Positions 7,142-15,529 are shown, numbered from the stretch's first letter. The stretch: 18,329 bases of DNA from Candidatus Heimdallarchaeota archaeon (GCA_029882335.1 JAOUKW010000027.1:1-18329), one strand, 5' to 3'. Program-made: numbers and translations. Notes: generated by a model from the sequence alone, not told the origin.

Positions 7142-8578
7142 TTATTCTATAATTTCTTTTTCTAATATGATTTTATTGTCTTTTCCTTTGTTTGGTTTAT
7201 TATTATTTAGTGTATCATTCAATTTCCTCTTCATTATTACATTTAAACCATCCTTTGGATACATTGTAATTCCTGTTTCAATCCTAATTGGTTTATTTTT
7301 GTCTAAAAGTTGTATATCAAATTCAGTTAATAAATTATGGATTACTAAAGGTATCATTTGGAAAGCAAATTGATTACCAACACATCTGCTTGGTCCACCT
7401 CCAAATGGAAAGAAGCTAAAAGGATGTTTTAGTGGTTTTTCTTGTAAAAATCGCTCCGGCCTAAATTCATTTGGATGCTCCCAATATTTTGGATCTCGAT
7501 GAATCATGTATTGAGGCATCAGAATGATCGAGCCCTTGGGAATATGTACATTATCAATAATTACTTCTTCATTATTCTTACGAGTTTGCAACCAAATAGG
7601 TGGATATAATCGTAAAGCTTCTTTTAGACACCCATGTAAATATGTTGCGTTTTCAAGGTCATTTACTGATATTGTTTGATATTTTCCCATCTGATTAAAT
7701 TCATCAAATAAATTTGACATGATTTTCTCATTTCGTAGTATTTCATTAATTGTAAATGATAGTGCTTTTGCAGGAGTTTCAAATGAAGCAGGTAAGAGAG
7801 TAAACAAATGATTGTATTTGTATTCATCAGGAACTGGATTTCCTTTTTCATCTATTTCATTAAGAATATCGTTTAACAGATCATCATGTTGTTCTGTGCT
7901 ACTTATTCTTTCATCAATTAATTTTTTAATAAATTCATCTGCTATCTGCTTTGCATTTAAATATTCTTTATTTGCTTTGGAAGGAATATATTTTGGGAAA
8001 TTAATAACAGAGAGTGCTATTCTCTTTAGTCCTATTGATCCCTTATGAGTTTCGTAACACAGAATTCTATGAGTTTCATCTAATTCCTTACTAAAAAATA
8101 TTTTACCTATTAGTCTCAGCAAAATGTATTCTAATTCCCAGTGTAAGTTTATTACCTTGTTATTTTGTGTTAACATATCTAATCTTTCAATTTCAACTTG
8201 CATAATTTCCTTCATTTTGTCTAGATAGCCAGGAAAATATGATTTGGATAACTTCGGTCTAGCAACATGCATTTTCTGTCTTATTTTATCACCTGTACTT
8301 GTTACAATTGATGTACCTTTTGCTAATTCAACTCCCTTCATAGTTTTTTCAAAAATTAAATATTCTTTATGCAATACTGTTTCGACTATTTCTGGATGAT
8401 TCATCAAAAATAAATCTCTGTTTCTTATAGAAATTCGTCTAATATCTATTTCTTCTTCCATTAATTTAGATAAATAATTTATAGAATTTTGTTTGAATTT
8501 ATATAAAAATTTGATTGATTCTATCATTGAAAGATATTTTACAATAAAATTTCTATTTTCATGTAATATTTTACTCAT
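7142..8578 (-). CDS. Cytochrome P450
   Basis: A 478-residue heme-thiolate monooxygenase, full length for a soluble P450. In order: the I-helix oxygen-activation segment ASFETP (Glu267-Thr268; the usual AGxET with Ser for Gly), the K-helix ExxR in KEALR (320-323), PERF (374-377), and the heme-binding loop FGGGPSRCVG with Cys399 as the axial ligand. I see no N-terminal membrane anchor. No ferredoxin or reductase gene is in the window, so redox partners are unknown. The substrate is also unknown; neighbouring methyltransferase and kynurenine genes do not settle it. The frame extends to TTG 8593, but GGAGGA at 8586-8591 places the ribosome at the ATG at 8578. Confidence 0.95.
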   Translation of the reverse strand: MSKILHENRNFIVKYLSMIESIKFLYKFKQNSINYLSKLMEEEIDIRRISIRNRDLFLMNHPEIVETVLHKEYLIFEKTMKGVELAKGTSIVTSTGDKIRQKMHVARPKLSKSYFPGYLDKMKEIMQVEIERLDMLTQNNKVINLHWELEYILLRLIGKIFFSKELDETHRILCYETHKGSIGLKRIALSVINFPKYIPSKANKEYLNAKQIADEFIKKLIDERISSTEQHDDLLNDILNEIDEKGNPVPDEYKYNHLFTLLPASFETPAKALSFTINEILRNEKIMSNLFDEFNQMGKYQTISVNDLENATYLHGCLKEALRLYPPIWLQTRKNNEEVIIDNVHIPKGSIILMPQYMIHRDPKYWEHPNEFRPERFLQEKPLKHPFSFFPFGGGPSRCVGNQFAFQMIPLVIHNLLTEFDIQLLDKNKPIRIETGITMYPKDGLNVIMKRKLNDTLNNNKPNKGKDNKIILEKEIIE

Positions 8579-8585
8579 TTTTACT

Positions 8586-8591
8586 TCCTCC
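8586..8591 (-). promoter_or_regulatory. Strong Shine-Dalgarno setting the P450 start
   Basis: Reverse-strand GGAGGA ends 7 nt before the ATG at 8578. It lies inside the longest possible frame, so it rules out the upstream TTG at 8593 as the start. Confidence 0.75.
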
Positions 8592-8832
8592 AAATATAAA
8601 TGAATTTAATTTAAGAAAACTTCTATTATGTTGATTATATTTTGGAGAAATACCTAATAGCTGATTATAAATGAAATAATTGGTGAAATTGAATATCAAT
8701 ACATAAATTTACTTTAACGAATTATTTAAATTATTTTACACTTCTCGGTAAATAAATTACTAAATTCATAAAATTAATTATCAACCTTTGAATAAATAAA
8801 ATAGAATTACATATTTTATTACAAATTTAAAT

Positions 8833-9411
8833 TTAGTTTTTCAAATTATCTACAATATGTTTACCTATTAGATTAAAAGCTTCTTCTACATTAGTATAAG
8901 TAGCCGCACTAGTTTCAATATAACTACTAAATATAGGATATCCTATTTTTTTCACTGCATGTTGTAAAAATTGATTTGCTTTGATTTTCACTTCTTCTTT
9001 GTTATATGTTAAATCACTTTTATTTCCTATAAGTAAAATAGATTCGACGTCTTTATCTACATTAGCAATAATTAATTTTTCGAGCCAGCTATGAAGTCCA
9101 TCCAAAGTACTTGGATCAGATAAATCAAAAACAAATATAACACATATGGTACCGTGTAAAAACTTCGTAACCAATGCTTCAAAAATGCTTTGACCACCAA
9201 TCTCTGTAATTTGAACTTCTAACTCAACTATTCCTGTTTTAGATGGAATACTTAATTTTTTTGATGTAAAATCAGCTCCTAATGTGGCCATATAACTTTC
9301 TGTAAATGCATCATCTGTAATTCTTTTGATAATTGAAGTTTTACCTACACTTGGAACACCTAACAGTGATATTTTTATTTTCTTATCATCGGCTTCCAAG
9401 ACATCTGCCAT
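8833..9411 (-). CDS. Ras/Rab-like small GTPase with altered G3 box
   Basis: A 192-residue single-domain GTPase. G1 is GVPSVGKT (18-25), G2 probably Thr43 in TLGADF, G3 is EIGGQ (70-74), G4 NKSD (130-133) and G5 TSA (167-169). The layout and length match Ras/Rab/Arf-related proteins, which are abundant in Asgard archaea. The G3 box normally reads DxxGQ; here Glu replaces the Mg-site Asp while the catalytic Gln is kept. The C-terminus lacks cysteines, so prenylation is unlikely. A TATA box at 9436-9443 (25-32 nt upstream of the ATG at 9411) suggests a leaderless transcript. It is divergent from the kynureninase gene. The role is probably regulatory or trafficking-related, by family. Confidence 0.92.
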   Translation of the reverse strand: MADVLEADDKKIKISLLGVPSVGKTSIIKRITDDAFTESYMATLGADFTSKKLSIPSKTGIVELEVQITEIGGQSIFEALVTKFLHGTICVIFVFDLSDPSTLDGLHSWLEKLIIANVDKDVESILLIGNKSDLTYNKEEVKIKANQFLQHAVKKIGYPIFSSYIETSAATYTNVEEAFNLIGKHIVDNLKN

Positions 9412-9435
9412 AAGAATATATGTGCTTTTATTAGT

Positions 9436-9443
9436 ATTTATAA
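9436..9443 (-). promoter_or_regulatory. TATA box for the small GTPase gene
   Basis: Reverse-strand TTATAAAT lies 25-32 nt before the ATG at 9411, the spacing expected for transcription starting at the start codon. Confidence 0.5.
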
Positions 9444-9546
9444 TTTATTCTAATTGATAAAACATTAAATTATAGAATTAAATAAATTTATGCTATGTGG
9501 TGTAATTTATTCAGAATGGTTTGAAATTAATTATTAATAAGCAAGT

Positions 9547-9554
9547 AGGAGGTG
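9547..9554 (+). promoter_or_regulatory. Strong Shine-Dalgarno setting the kynureninase start
   Basis: AGGAGGTG, fully complementary to the usual archaeal 16S 3' end, stands 5 nt before TTG at 9560. It falls inside the longest frame (TTG 9521), so translation most likely begins at 9560. Confidence 0.75.
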
Positions 9555-9559
9555 TATTA

Positions 9560-10819
9560 TTGTCAGATAATTTCTCTACCAAACACGAATTTGCAGAAGA
9601 ACTGGATAAACATGATGTTTTATCCAAGTTCAGAGATGAGTTTATTTTTCCGGAAGGAAAGGATGGATCATGCATATATTTCAATGGGAATTCACTAGGA
9701 TTACAACCAAAGTCACTTAAATCGTATATTAATATAGAATTAGAAAAATGGGCAAAATTTGGTGGAGAAGCTCATTTTAAATCTTCTCATCCATGGGTAT
9801 CGTATAATGAATATGTGACTGACTCTTTTTGTAAATTAACTGGTGCAAAATCAATAGAAGTTGTTGCAATGAATACCTTAACAGCTAATTTACATTTCTT
9901 ACTTGTTTCTTTTTATACACCCACGAAATCTAGATATAAAATATTGACTGGATTCAATCCATTTCCATCAGATATTTATGCATTAAAATCTCAGGTTCGT
10001 TTTCATGGTTATAATCCTGCAGATGCAATAATTGAGCTTGAGGCTGTTGATGAAATTGTTAGTTTTGATGAAATAAAGCATAAAATAGAAAGATATGGCG
10101 ATCAAATTGCATTAATCCTTATAGGTGGTGTAAATTATTATACTGGCCAGGTTTATGATATGGCAGAGATAACCAAATTAGGTCATGAAAAAGGGTGCAA
10201 AGTTGGATTTGATTTGGCTCATGCAGTCGGGAATGTTGAGCTTAACCTTCATGATTGGAATGTTGATTTTGCAGTTTGGTGTAATTATAAGTATATTAAT
10301 TCTGGACCTGGAAATATTGGTGGTGCATTTGTTCATGAAAAATATATGATGGATCTTGATTTACATCGTTTTGCAGGATGGTGGGGTCATAATAAAGAAA
10401 AACGATTTTTGATGGAACCTGATTTTGATCCTATTCCTGGTGCTGAAGGCTGGCAAGTTTCAAATCCTTCAATTTTAGGACTCGCTGCTTTAAGAAGTTC
10501 TCTAGAAATATTTGATCAAGCCGATTTTATATTGTTATTGAACAAAAGTCGCAAAATGTGGGATTATATGAAGTATTTAATTAATGAATTACTTAATGAC
10601 AAAGTAAAAATTCTTACTCCGGCGAACCAACACGGCTGTCAATTGTCATTGGTTTTTCCCAATAAAGGTAGGGAAATCTACAATTCTCTAACAAACAAGG
10701 GTGTGTATTGTGATTGGAGAGAACCAAATGTCATTCGTATTGCACCAGTTCCACTTTATAATTCATTCATGGATTGTTACAATTTTGTTAATATTATTAA
10801 ACAATTGATAAATGAATAA
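9560..10819 (+). CDS. kynU: Kynureninase
   Basis: A 419-residue PLP enzyme (fold type I) that cleaves kynurenine or 3-hydroxykynurenine to (3-hydroxy)anthranilate and alanine. Family marks include FNGNSLG near residue 42, the PLP-contacting GFDLAHAVGN (Asp218, His221), and YKYINSGPG with Lys244 as the Schiff-base lysine. Length equals that of bacterial and eukaryotic kynureninases. The start is TTG, chosen for its ideal SD; the 13 extra residues of the longest frame match nothing in the family. Kynurenine 3-monooxygenase follows 48 bp downstream, so the pair makes 3-hydroxyanthranilate, which points to NAD biosynthesis or tryptophan breakdown. Genes for tryptophan dioxygenase, formamidase and 3-hydroxyanthranilate dioxygenase are not in this window. 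Confidence 0.96.
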   Translation: MSDNFSTKHEFAEELDKHDVLSKFRDEFIFPEGKDGSCIYFNGNSLGLQPKSLKSYINIELEKWAKFGGEAHFKSSHPWVSYNEYVTDSFCKLTGAKSIEVVAMNTLTANLHFLLVSFYTPTKSRYKILTGFNPFPSDIYALKSQVRFHGYNPADAIIELEAVDEIVSFDEIKHKIERYGDQIALILIGGVNYYTGQVYDMAEITKLGHEKGCKVGFDLAHAVGNVELNLHDWNVDFAVWCNYKYINSGPGNIGGAFVHEKYMMDLDLHRFAGWWGHNKEKRFLMEPDFDPIPGAEGWQVSNPSILGLAALRSSLEIFDQADFILLLNKSRKMWDYMKYLINELLNDKVKILTPANQHGCQLSLVFPNKGREIYNSLTNKGVYCDWREPNVIRIAPVPLYNSFMDCYNFVNIIKQLINE

Positions 10820-10831
10820 TCTAACATCAAC

Positions 10832-10842
10832 AATATAAAATA
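10832..10842 (+). promoter_or_regulatory. Possible TATA box for kmo
   Basis: AATATAAAATATA lies about 26-36 nt before the ATG at 10868, so kmo may have its own promoter as well as read-through from kynU. Confidence 0.35.
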
Positions 10843-10867
10843 TAGATTAATTTGAGTGAGATTAGAA

Positions 10868-12226
10868 ATGATCTCTAAAAGAATAACTATCATAGGTGCA
10901 GGATTATCTGGAAGCTTACTTGCTATACTATTATCAAAAGAAGGATATGAAGTAGAGATGTATGAAAGACGAGAAGATCTGAGAAATGGAAATATTACTG
11001 GAGGTCGATCTATTAATTTGGCACTATCCCATCGGGGAATTAAAGCTTTAGAACAAATTGGTATAATGGATGAAATAAATAAAATTGTCGTTCCAGTTAC
11101 GGGTAGGATAATTCATAATATCAATGGAGAAATCTCATATCAACCATATGGGAAAGATAAAACTGAATTCAATCTCTCAATTTCTCGAGCTGATTTAAAT
11201 ATAAAATTACTTGATTTTGCAGAAAAAAATAATGTGAAAATTTATTTTAATCATAATTGTCGGAAGTATACTCCAAAAACAAATGAATTGATGATAGAAA
11301 ATGATAGTGATGGAACTAAATTACAACTTTTTCCAGATGTTATAATTGGTACAGATGGATCTTCATCTGCAATTAGGAAATCTATTATTAACTTAGGTCG
11401 ATTCAATTATAGTCAGACCTATTTAGATCATGGATACAAAGAATTGGAAATTCCTGCGGGACCAGATAATTCTTTCAGGATGGATAAAAATGGACTACAC
11501 ATATGGCCAAGAGGTGAATTCATGTTAATTGCTTTGCCAAATACAGATGGTAGCTTTACATGTACATTATTTTTTCCTCATAATGGGGACATTAGTTTTG
11601 ATTCACTGACTACTCCTGAAAAAGTAAATCAATTATTTAACGAATATTTTCCAGATGTAATAGATAAAATGCCTAATCTGACCTCCGAGTTTTTTATTAA
11701 TCCAACTGGACGATTACTTACTATAAAATCAGACCCTTGGTATTATGAGGATAAATTAATACTACTTGGAGATGCATCTCATGCAATAGTACCATTTTAT
11801 GGACAGGGGATGAATTCAGCGTTTGAAGATTGCATGTCTTTGATACACCATTTGAAAGAATATAGAGGAGATTGGGATCAAATATTTAAAGAGGTGTATA
11901 AAGACCGTAAACCTAACACTGATGCTATAGCTCAACTTTCTTTAGATAACTATCTTGAAATGAGAAATAGTGTTGCGAATGAGCAATTTTTATTAAGAAA
12001 GAAAGCAGAAAATATGTTATATGAAGCATATCCAAAGGAAATTGTTTCAAAATACTCTATGGTCACATATCATCCAGAAATACCCTATGCAGAGGCTTAT
12101 AGAAAAGGAAAAATTTTAGAAAATATACTCCATAAAATTTTTACTGAAATTGATACAATTGAAGAATTTGATTTAGAAGAAGCTAGAAGAAAAATTTTAT
12201 TTGAATATAATAATTCAACAGCTTAA
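10868..12226 (+). CDS. kmo: Kynurenine 3-monooxygenase
   Basis: A 452-residue class A flavoprotein monooxygenase that hydroxylates L-kynurenine at C3 using NADPH and O2. The N-terminal FAD dinucleotide motif is GAGLSG (about 10-15). GRSINLALSHRG (about 45-56) is diagnostic of KMO among flavin hydroxylases. The internal DG motif is GTDGSSS (about 161-167), and GDASHAIVPFYGQGMN (from about 301) is the second FAD-binding motif in its KMO form. Unlike mitochondrial KMO it lacks a C-terminal membrane anchor. A GTG at 10856 gives four more residues, but the ATG at 10868 sits 7-8 nt after a GTGAG leader and directly before the beta strand of the FAD domain. It follows kynU in the same direction. Confidence 0.96.
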   Translation: MISKRITIIGAGLSGSLLAILLSKEGYEVEMYERREDLRNGNITGGRSINLALSHRGIKALEQIGIMDEINKIVVPVTGRIIHNINGEISYQPYGKDKTEFNLSISRADLNIKLLDFAEKNNVKIYFNHNCRKYTPKTNELMIENDSDGTKLQLFPDVIIGTDGSSSAIRKSIINLGRFNYSQTYLDHGYKELEIPAGPDNSFRMDKNGLHIWPRGEFMLIALPNTDGSFTCTLFFPHNGDISFDSLTTPEKVNQLFNEYFPDVIDKMPNLTSEFFINPTGRLLTIKSDPWYYEDKLILLGDASHAIVPFYGQGMNSAFEDCMSLIHHLKEYRGDWDQIFKEVYKDRKPNTDAIAQLSLDNYLEMRNSVANEQFLLRKKAENMLYEAYPKEIVSKYSMVTYHPEIPYAEAYRKGKILENILHKIFTEIDTIEEFDLEEARRKILFEYNNSTA

Positions 12227-12317
12227 TTCTATTTTCACACATTTTATCTACATTTTCCCATCAATATAACTTTTTCAAGTACTTATCCTTAAATTATTTC
12301 TTGTTTAGAAATTTAAT

Positions 12318-13448
12318 GTGGTTCACAATTTTATATTCTCCACTTTTGCGATTATTTCAATTATAGTTATGATTTTATTGCTTTTTAGTCTCTTTAAAAA
12401 TTTGAAAACAGTAAATTTGGAAACTCATAAATACTTAATTTCAACAATCTTTGCAATTATGATTTGGATTATATGTATTTATCTCGAAGAAAATTATTAT
12501 CCCTATATCTATAATTTTGATCAAAAATATGCAAGAGGTTATATGATTTTGACCACTATTAGTACTGTTTCAATTTTATTTGGAATTCGATTTCTTATTA
12601 TTTTTATTAAATTATTAATAAAGCCAGAAATTAATGATAAAGAAATTAATTACTTACTAGCTTTAATATTTCTCATTGCGGGATATTATTTTCTTTTATT
12701 ATTTTTAGATAACCAAATCGAAGTTGATATTCAAATAATTGTATTTAGAATTATCGATGCATTAAATTTAATTTATCTTATATCTTCAATTTACATAATT
12801 AATAATGATTTAATTATATTATTAGCTGATATTAAAAGATTAAATAAAGCGATTTTAATCAAACAAATCAACTATTTAATTAAAGGTTTAAATTTATCAA
12901 TGATTGGGATTATTCCCATCTTAATAATTTCTAGTTTTTTTGATCGAAAATCAATAAGTTATGCATTCATTTTACTAACAGTATCCATGTCAATTATTTC
13001 ATATTCAATCCTTTTAGAACCTAAATTATTATTTGCCTTGCCTGAAAATATATATTTGTCTATTGTAGCAAGCAAGCAAGGTATTTTAAAATATTCAAAA
13101 CAATTTAATGAGTTTGCAAGTATTTCTTCTACTTATTTAATTACTAATGTGTTGAGTGCATTAACTGGGCTAATGACTGAATTTTACCATTCTGAAGTGT
13201 ATCCTAATATGATAAAATTTCAAGATCGATTAATATTAATTCAATGGGAAGAAGATTATTATATTGCTGTTTTTTGTGATTGGGATTCTAAACTTATTAG
13301 AACTTCAATGAATAATATTGCAAAGGAGATAAATATGCGTTATGGGGATAATACCAGTTCAGTTATGGAATTATCACATGCTTTAAATTTGGATGATATT
13401 TACAATAGTTTATTTTACTACTTAGAAGAAGCTCCTGTAATTAAATAA
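12318..13448 (+). CDS. Seven-helix membrane protein with C-terminal longin/roadblock-like domain
   Basis: A 376-residue protein I cannot name. Seven hydrophobic segments are seen (about 4-26, 39-57, 75-100, 110-130, 136-161, 190-207, 213-233), so with an outside N-terminus the C-terminal ~135 residues face the cytosol. That part (about 243-340) reads as beta-beta-alpha-beta-beta-alpha: IYLSIVASKQGILKYS, a helix ending ALTGLMTEFY, then IKFQDRLILIQW and YYIAVFCDWD. The next gene repeats the pattern, including LMTE and the Gly-x-x-x-Tyr turn. The 7-helix part resembles 7TM sensor modules of archaeal and bacterial histidine kinases only in outline. GTG at 12318 is used; a shorter start at Met18 would cut into helix 1. 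A sensor coupled to GTPase or trafficking machinery is inferred. Confidence 0.7.
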   Translation: MVHNFIFSTFAIISIIVMILLLFSLFKNLKTVNLETHKYLISTIFAIMIWIICIYLEENYYPYIYNFDQKYARGYMILTTISTVSILFGIRFLIIFIKLLIKPEINDKEINYLLALIFLIAGYYFLLLFLDNQIEVDIQIIVFRIIDALNLIYLISSIYIINNDLIILLADIKRLNKAILIKQINYLIKGLNLSMIGIIPILIISSFFDRKSISYAFILLTVSMSIISYSILLEPKLLFALPENIYLSIVASKQGILKYSKQFNEFASISSTYLITNVLSALTGLMTEFYHSEVYPNMIKFQDRLILIQWEEDYYIAVFCDWDSKLIRTSMNNIAKEINMRYGDNTSSVMELSHALNLDDIYNSLFYYLEEAPVIK

Positions 13449-13587
13449 TTACAATAAAAATATCAATATACTTTACGAAAAAAGATAATGTCACTTACTA
13501 TTTAAGAGGTGATCTTTATAAAAAATTAATCAAAAATCTTACTTGTATTGGTGAATTTGAAATATGTTGATTTAAGTTAAATGTATA

Positions 13588-14301
13588 ATGGATACTTCAG
13601 ACAAATTAATTGATGGAGTTATCCGTGAAGCTCAGATACTTGTAGAAGAGGCAAAATCATTAGAACTCAACAATGAGTTGATAAATGCAAAGCACAAATA
13701 TCTTGATGCAGCTACAGTATTTTTAAACCATTCATCAACTAAACAAGGACAAGATAAAATAGTATTTCAAAATTTAGCGAAAATGTTAGTCGATCAGGCA
13801 AAAGAATTACAGATTGAGATAAATTTGGCAAAATCACCTCTACCGATGCCACCAGGTAAAAATGCTCCTGTTAAACCTATAGTAGAGAGTATTCCTCCAG
13901 TCTATCAAATTATTATTATTCATCCCGGAGGTGTACCAATTTATACTCATACATTTGGAACGGTTTCTCAAGATGTTAAGGACAAATTAAATGAAATCTT
14001 ATTTTCAGGTGCAATTACTGCTATTAATCAATTAATGACGGAAATAATTCAAGTACCAATACAAAAAATTTCCTTTGAGAGAGGAGTTTTATTGTTTAGA
14101 GAATTTAAAGGCGTAATCGCTGTAATTCATGCTGAAAAAAGTAATAGTCAATTACACATTAAATTTAATGAATTTCTAACTGAATTTCGTAATTCACTAG
14201 AAAAAGAATTTGAAGAAGCAATTTCCAAAGGAAAAGATCTTTCTAATCAACCAATTGCTTTTCAATTGATTAAAAAACACTTCACATATAAACTTAAATG
14301 A
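13588..14301 (+). CDS. MIT-like plus longin/roadblock-like domain protein
   Basis: A 237-residue soluble protein with two apparent domains. Residues ~5-80 form three helices with the spacing of an MIT domain (A..L..EAK, A.HKYLDAATVFLNH, then LAKMLVDQAKELQ); MIT domains bind ESCRT-III tails, for example in Vps4. A proline-rich linker (about 82-104) follows. Residues ~106-205 read as strand-strand-helix-strand-strand-helix: YQIIIIHPGGVPIYT, a long helix containing INQLMTEII, then ISFERGVLLF and GVIAVIHAEK. This matches the C-terminal domain of the preceding membrane protein, including LMTE. TTTATAAAAA near 13514-13523 is a possible TATA box. Both domain calls rest on pattern reading alone. A link to ESCRT or small-GTPase membrane work is inference from domains. 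Confidence 0.7.
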   Translation: MDTSDKLIDGVIREAQILVEEAKSLELNNELINAKHKYLDAATVFLNHSSTKQGQDKIVFQNLAKMLVDQAKELQIEINLAKSPLPMPPGKNAPVKPIVESIPPVYQIIIIHPGGVPIYTHTFGTVSQDVKDKLNEILFSGAITAINQLMTEIIQVPIQKISFERGVLLFREFKGVIAVIHAEKSNSQLHIKFNEFLTEFRNSLEKEFEEAISKGKDLSNQPIAFQLIKKHFTYKLK

Positions 14302-14420
14302 AATCAATTTTTCCGGGTATAAGATCATTATCAGAAGATATTGTTGAATCATATATTTGTTGTTGAAGCTTGGAAATTGCTATACTTAGGTAAAATTAAA
14401 TTATTTCATGAAAATCGATT

Positions 14421-14434
14421 AATGATTAATCATT
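14421..14434. repeat. 14-bp perfect palindrome
   Basis: AATGATTAATCATT is its own reverse complement. It lies in the 239-bp gap about 105 bp before the EamA transporter start. In such AT-rich DNA it could be chance or an operator; the gap holds no gene that I can see. Confidence 0.3.
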
Positions 14435-14540
14435 CATTTCCAAATTCATATTTTATTGTTTTAAACTAAATATTATATTCATCATCTGATCTATAATATT
14501 GAGTTTAAGTACATATCATAACTTATCAAATATGTAAGTA

Positions 14541-15434
14541 ATGTCATTATTAATCATTGGTGTCGTCTTATCTTTCGTTGCAGCTATTAGCTGGGGAATT
14601 AATGCTCATATAGTTAGAAAAGGTATGATTGACGAAAATCCATTTTATGCTCTCTTCTTAAGATCTTTATTCACAGCACCTATTTTATTCCTTATTGTTT
14701 TTATTTGGAAGGGTTTGAATGGGATCCTAGTATATTTAGAACCAGAAATCATAATTTATGTTTTGATATCTGCTATGTTAATTATTATCGGTGATAGTAT
14801 ATTTATGTATACTCTGAAACATTATCCTGTAAATTTAATACAACCAATTGTCTCCGTATATCCTTTATTTACTACATTTATGTTAATAATATCAAAAACG
14901 GAGGAAATAAAACCAACTATAATTCTTGGTACAATCATTATTATTCTAGGTGTAATCACAATCACTGGGGGTGATATTTCTGGGACATATAGTCATAAAG
15001 CTTTGATGCTTGGATTAACTGCAGCTGCTTGTTGGGGAATCTCTGTTTACTTGGTGAAATTGATATTATTAGATGGCCGAACAGATGCAATGGGTGTCAC
15101 TGGAATTAGAATTTTGATTATTGGGATTTTTGGTTTAATTGTATTTTACTCGTCAAAAAATGCAAGAATAGAACGATCAAAAAGATCAAATATTTCAAAA
15201 CACAATTCTCTTAAATTTATGGCTCTTAGTGGTATCATTGGATGGGTGATTGGTGCATCTGCATTTTTCATTGCAATTCAAATGATTGGTGCAGCAATTC
15301 CAACACCAATTTCTTCAACCAATCCAATTATCGCAAGTATTATTGGTATATTGTTTAAATACGAAGAAGTATCAAAAAAACAATTCTTAGGTATTGTTTG
15401 CGTAGTAATAGGTACTATAACAATTATTATGTAG
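14541..15434 (+). CDS. EamA/DMT-superfamily transporter
   Basis: A 297-residue protein with about ten hydrophobic helices in two homologous halves (roughly 1-140 and 150-297), the EamA repeat of the drug/metabolite transporter superfamily. The first half opens with a helix followed by AAISWGINAHIVRKG, the second with AAACWGISVYLVKL, the typical W-G helix of each repeat. The end of the second half shows PISSTNPIIASIIGILF, matching the conserved P-x-x-S/T-x-x-P helix of the family. Members export amino acids, purines or other metabolites or import nucleotide sugars; substrate cannot be predicted. The ATG at 14541 begins directly at helix 1, and no SD is seen. Confidence 0.88.
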   Translation: MSLLIIGVVLSFVAAISWGINAHIVRKGMIDENPFYALFLRSLFTAPILFLIVFIWKGLNGILVYLEPEIIIYVLISAMLIIIGDSIFMYTLKHYPVNLIQPIVSVYPLFTTFMLIISKTEEIKPTIILGTIIIILGVITITGGDISGTYSHKALMLGLTAAACWGISVYLVKLILLDGRTDAMGVTGIRILIIGIFGLIVFYSSKNARIERSKRSNISKHNSLKFMALSGIIGWVIGASAFFIAIQMIGAAIPTPISSTNPIIASIIGILFKYEEVSKKQFLGIVCVVIGTITIIM

Positions 15435-15444
15435 TAAAATATAT

Positions 15445-15460
15445 TACACTATATAGTGTA
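15445..15460. repeat. 16-bp perfect palindrome, candidate operator or 3' hairpin
   Basis: TACACTATATAGTGTA is a perfect palindrome starting 10 bp after the transporter stop and 98 bp before the GNAT gene. With no loop it is better suited to binding a dimeric protein than to forming an RNA hairpin. Confidence 0.4.
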
Positions 15461-15529
15461 TGAATAATCTTTTGGATTATAAGTATATAATTTTAAAATA
15501 CATACTGCCATTTTACAAATTGAATAATT

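Noticed and set aside
9490..9537. 15-residue upstream ORF with one Trp just before kynureninase, resembling a leader peptide
   Set aside because: One Trp codon is not enough for an attenuation argument, classical attenuation is not expected in archaea, and no terminator hairpin follows.
12296..12312. ATTTCT/AGAAAT hairpin just before the 7TM gene
   Set aside because: Six AT-rich base pairs with a 5-nt loop are too weak to call a riboswitch or terminator.
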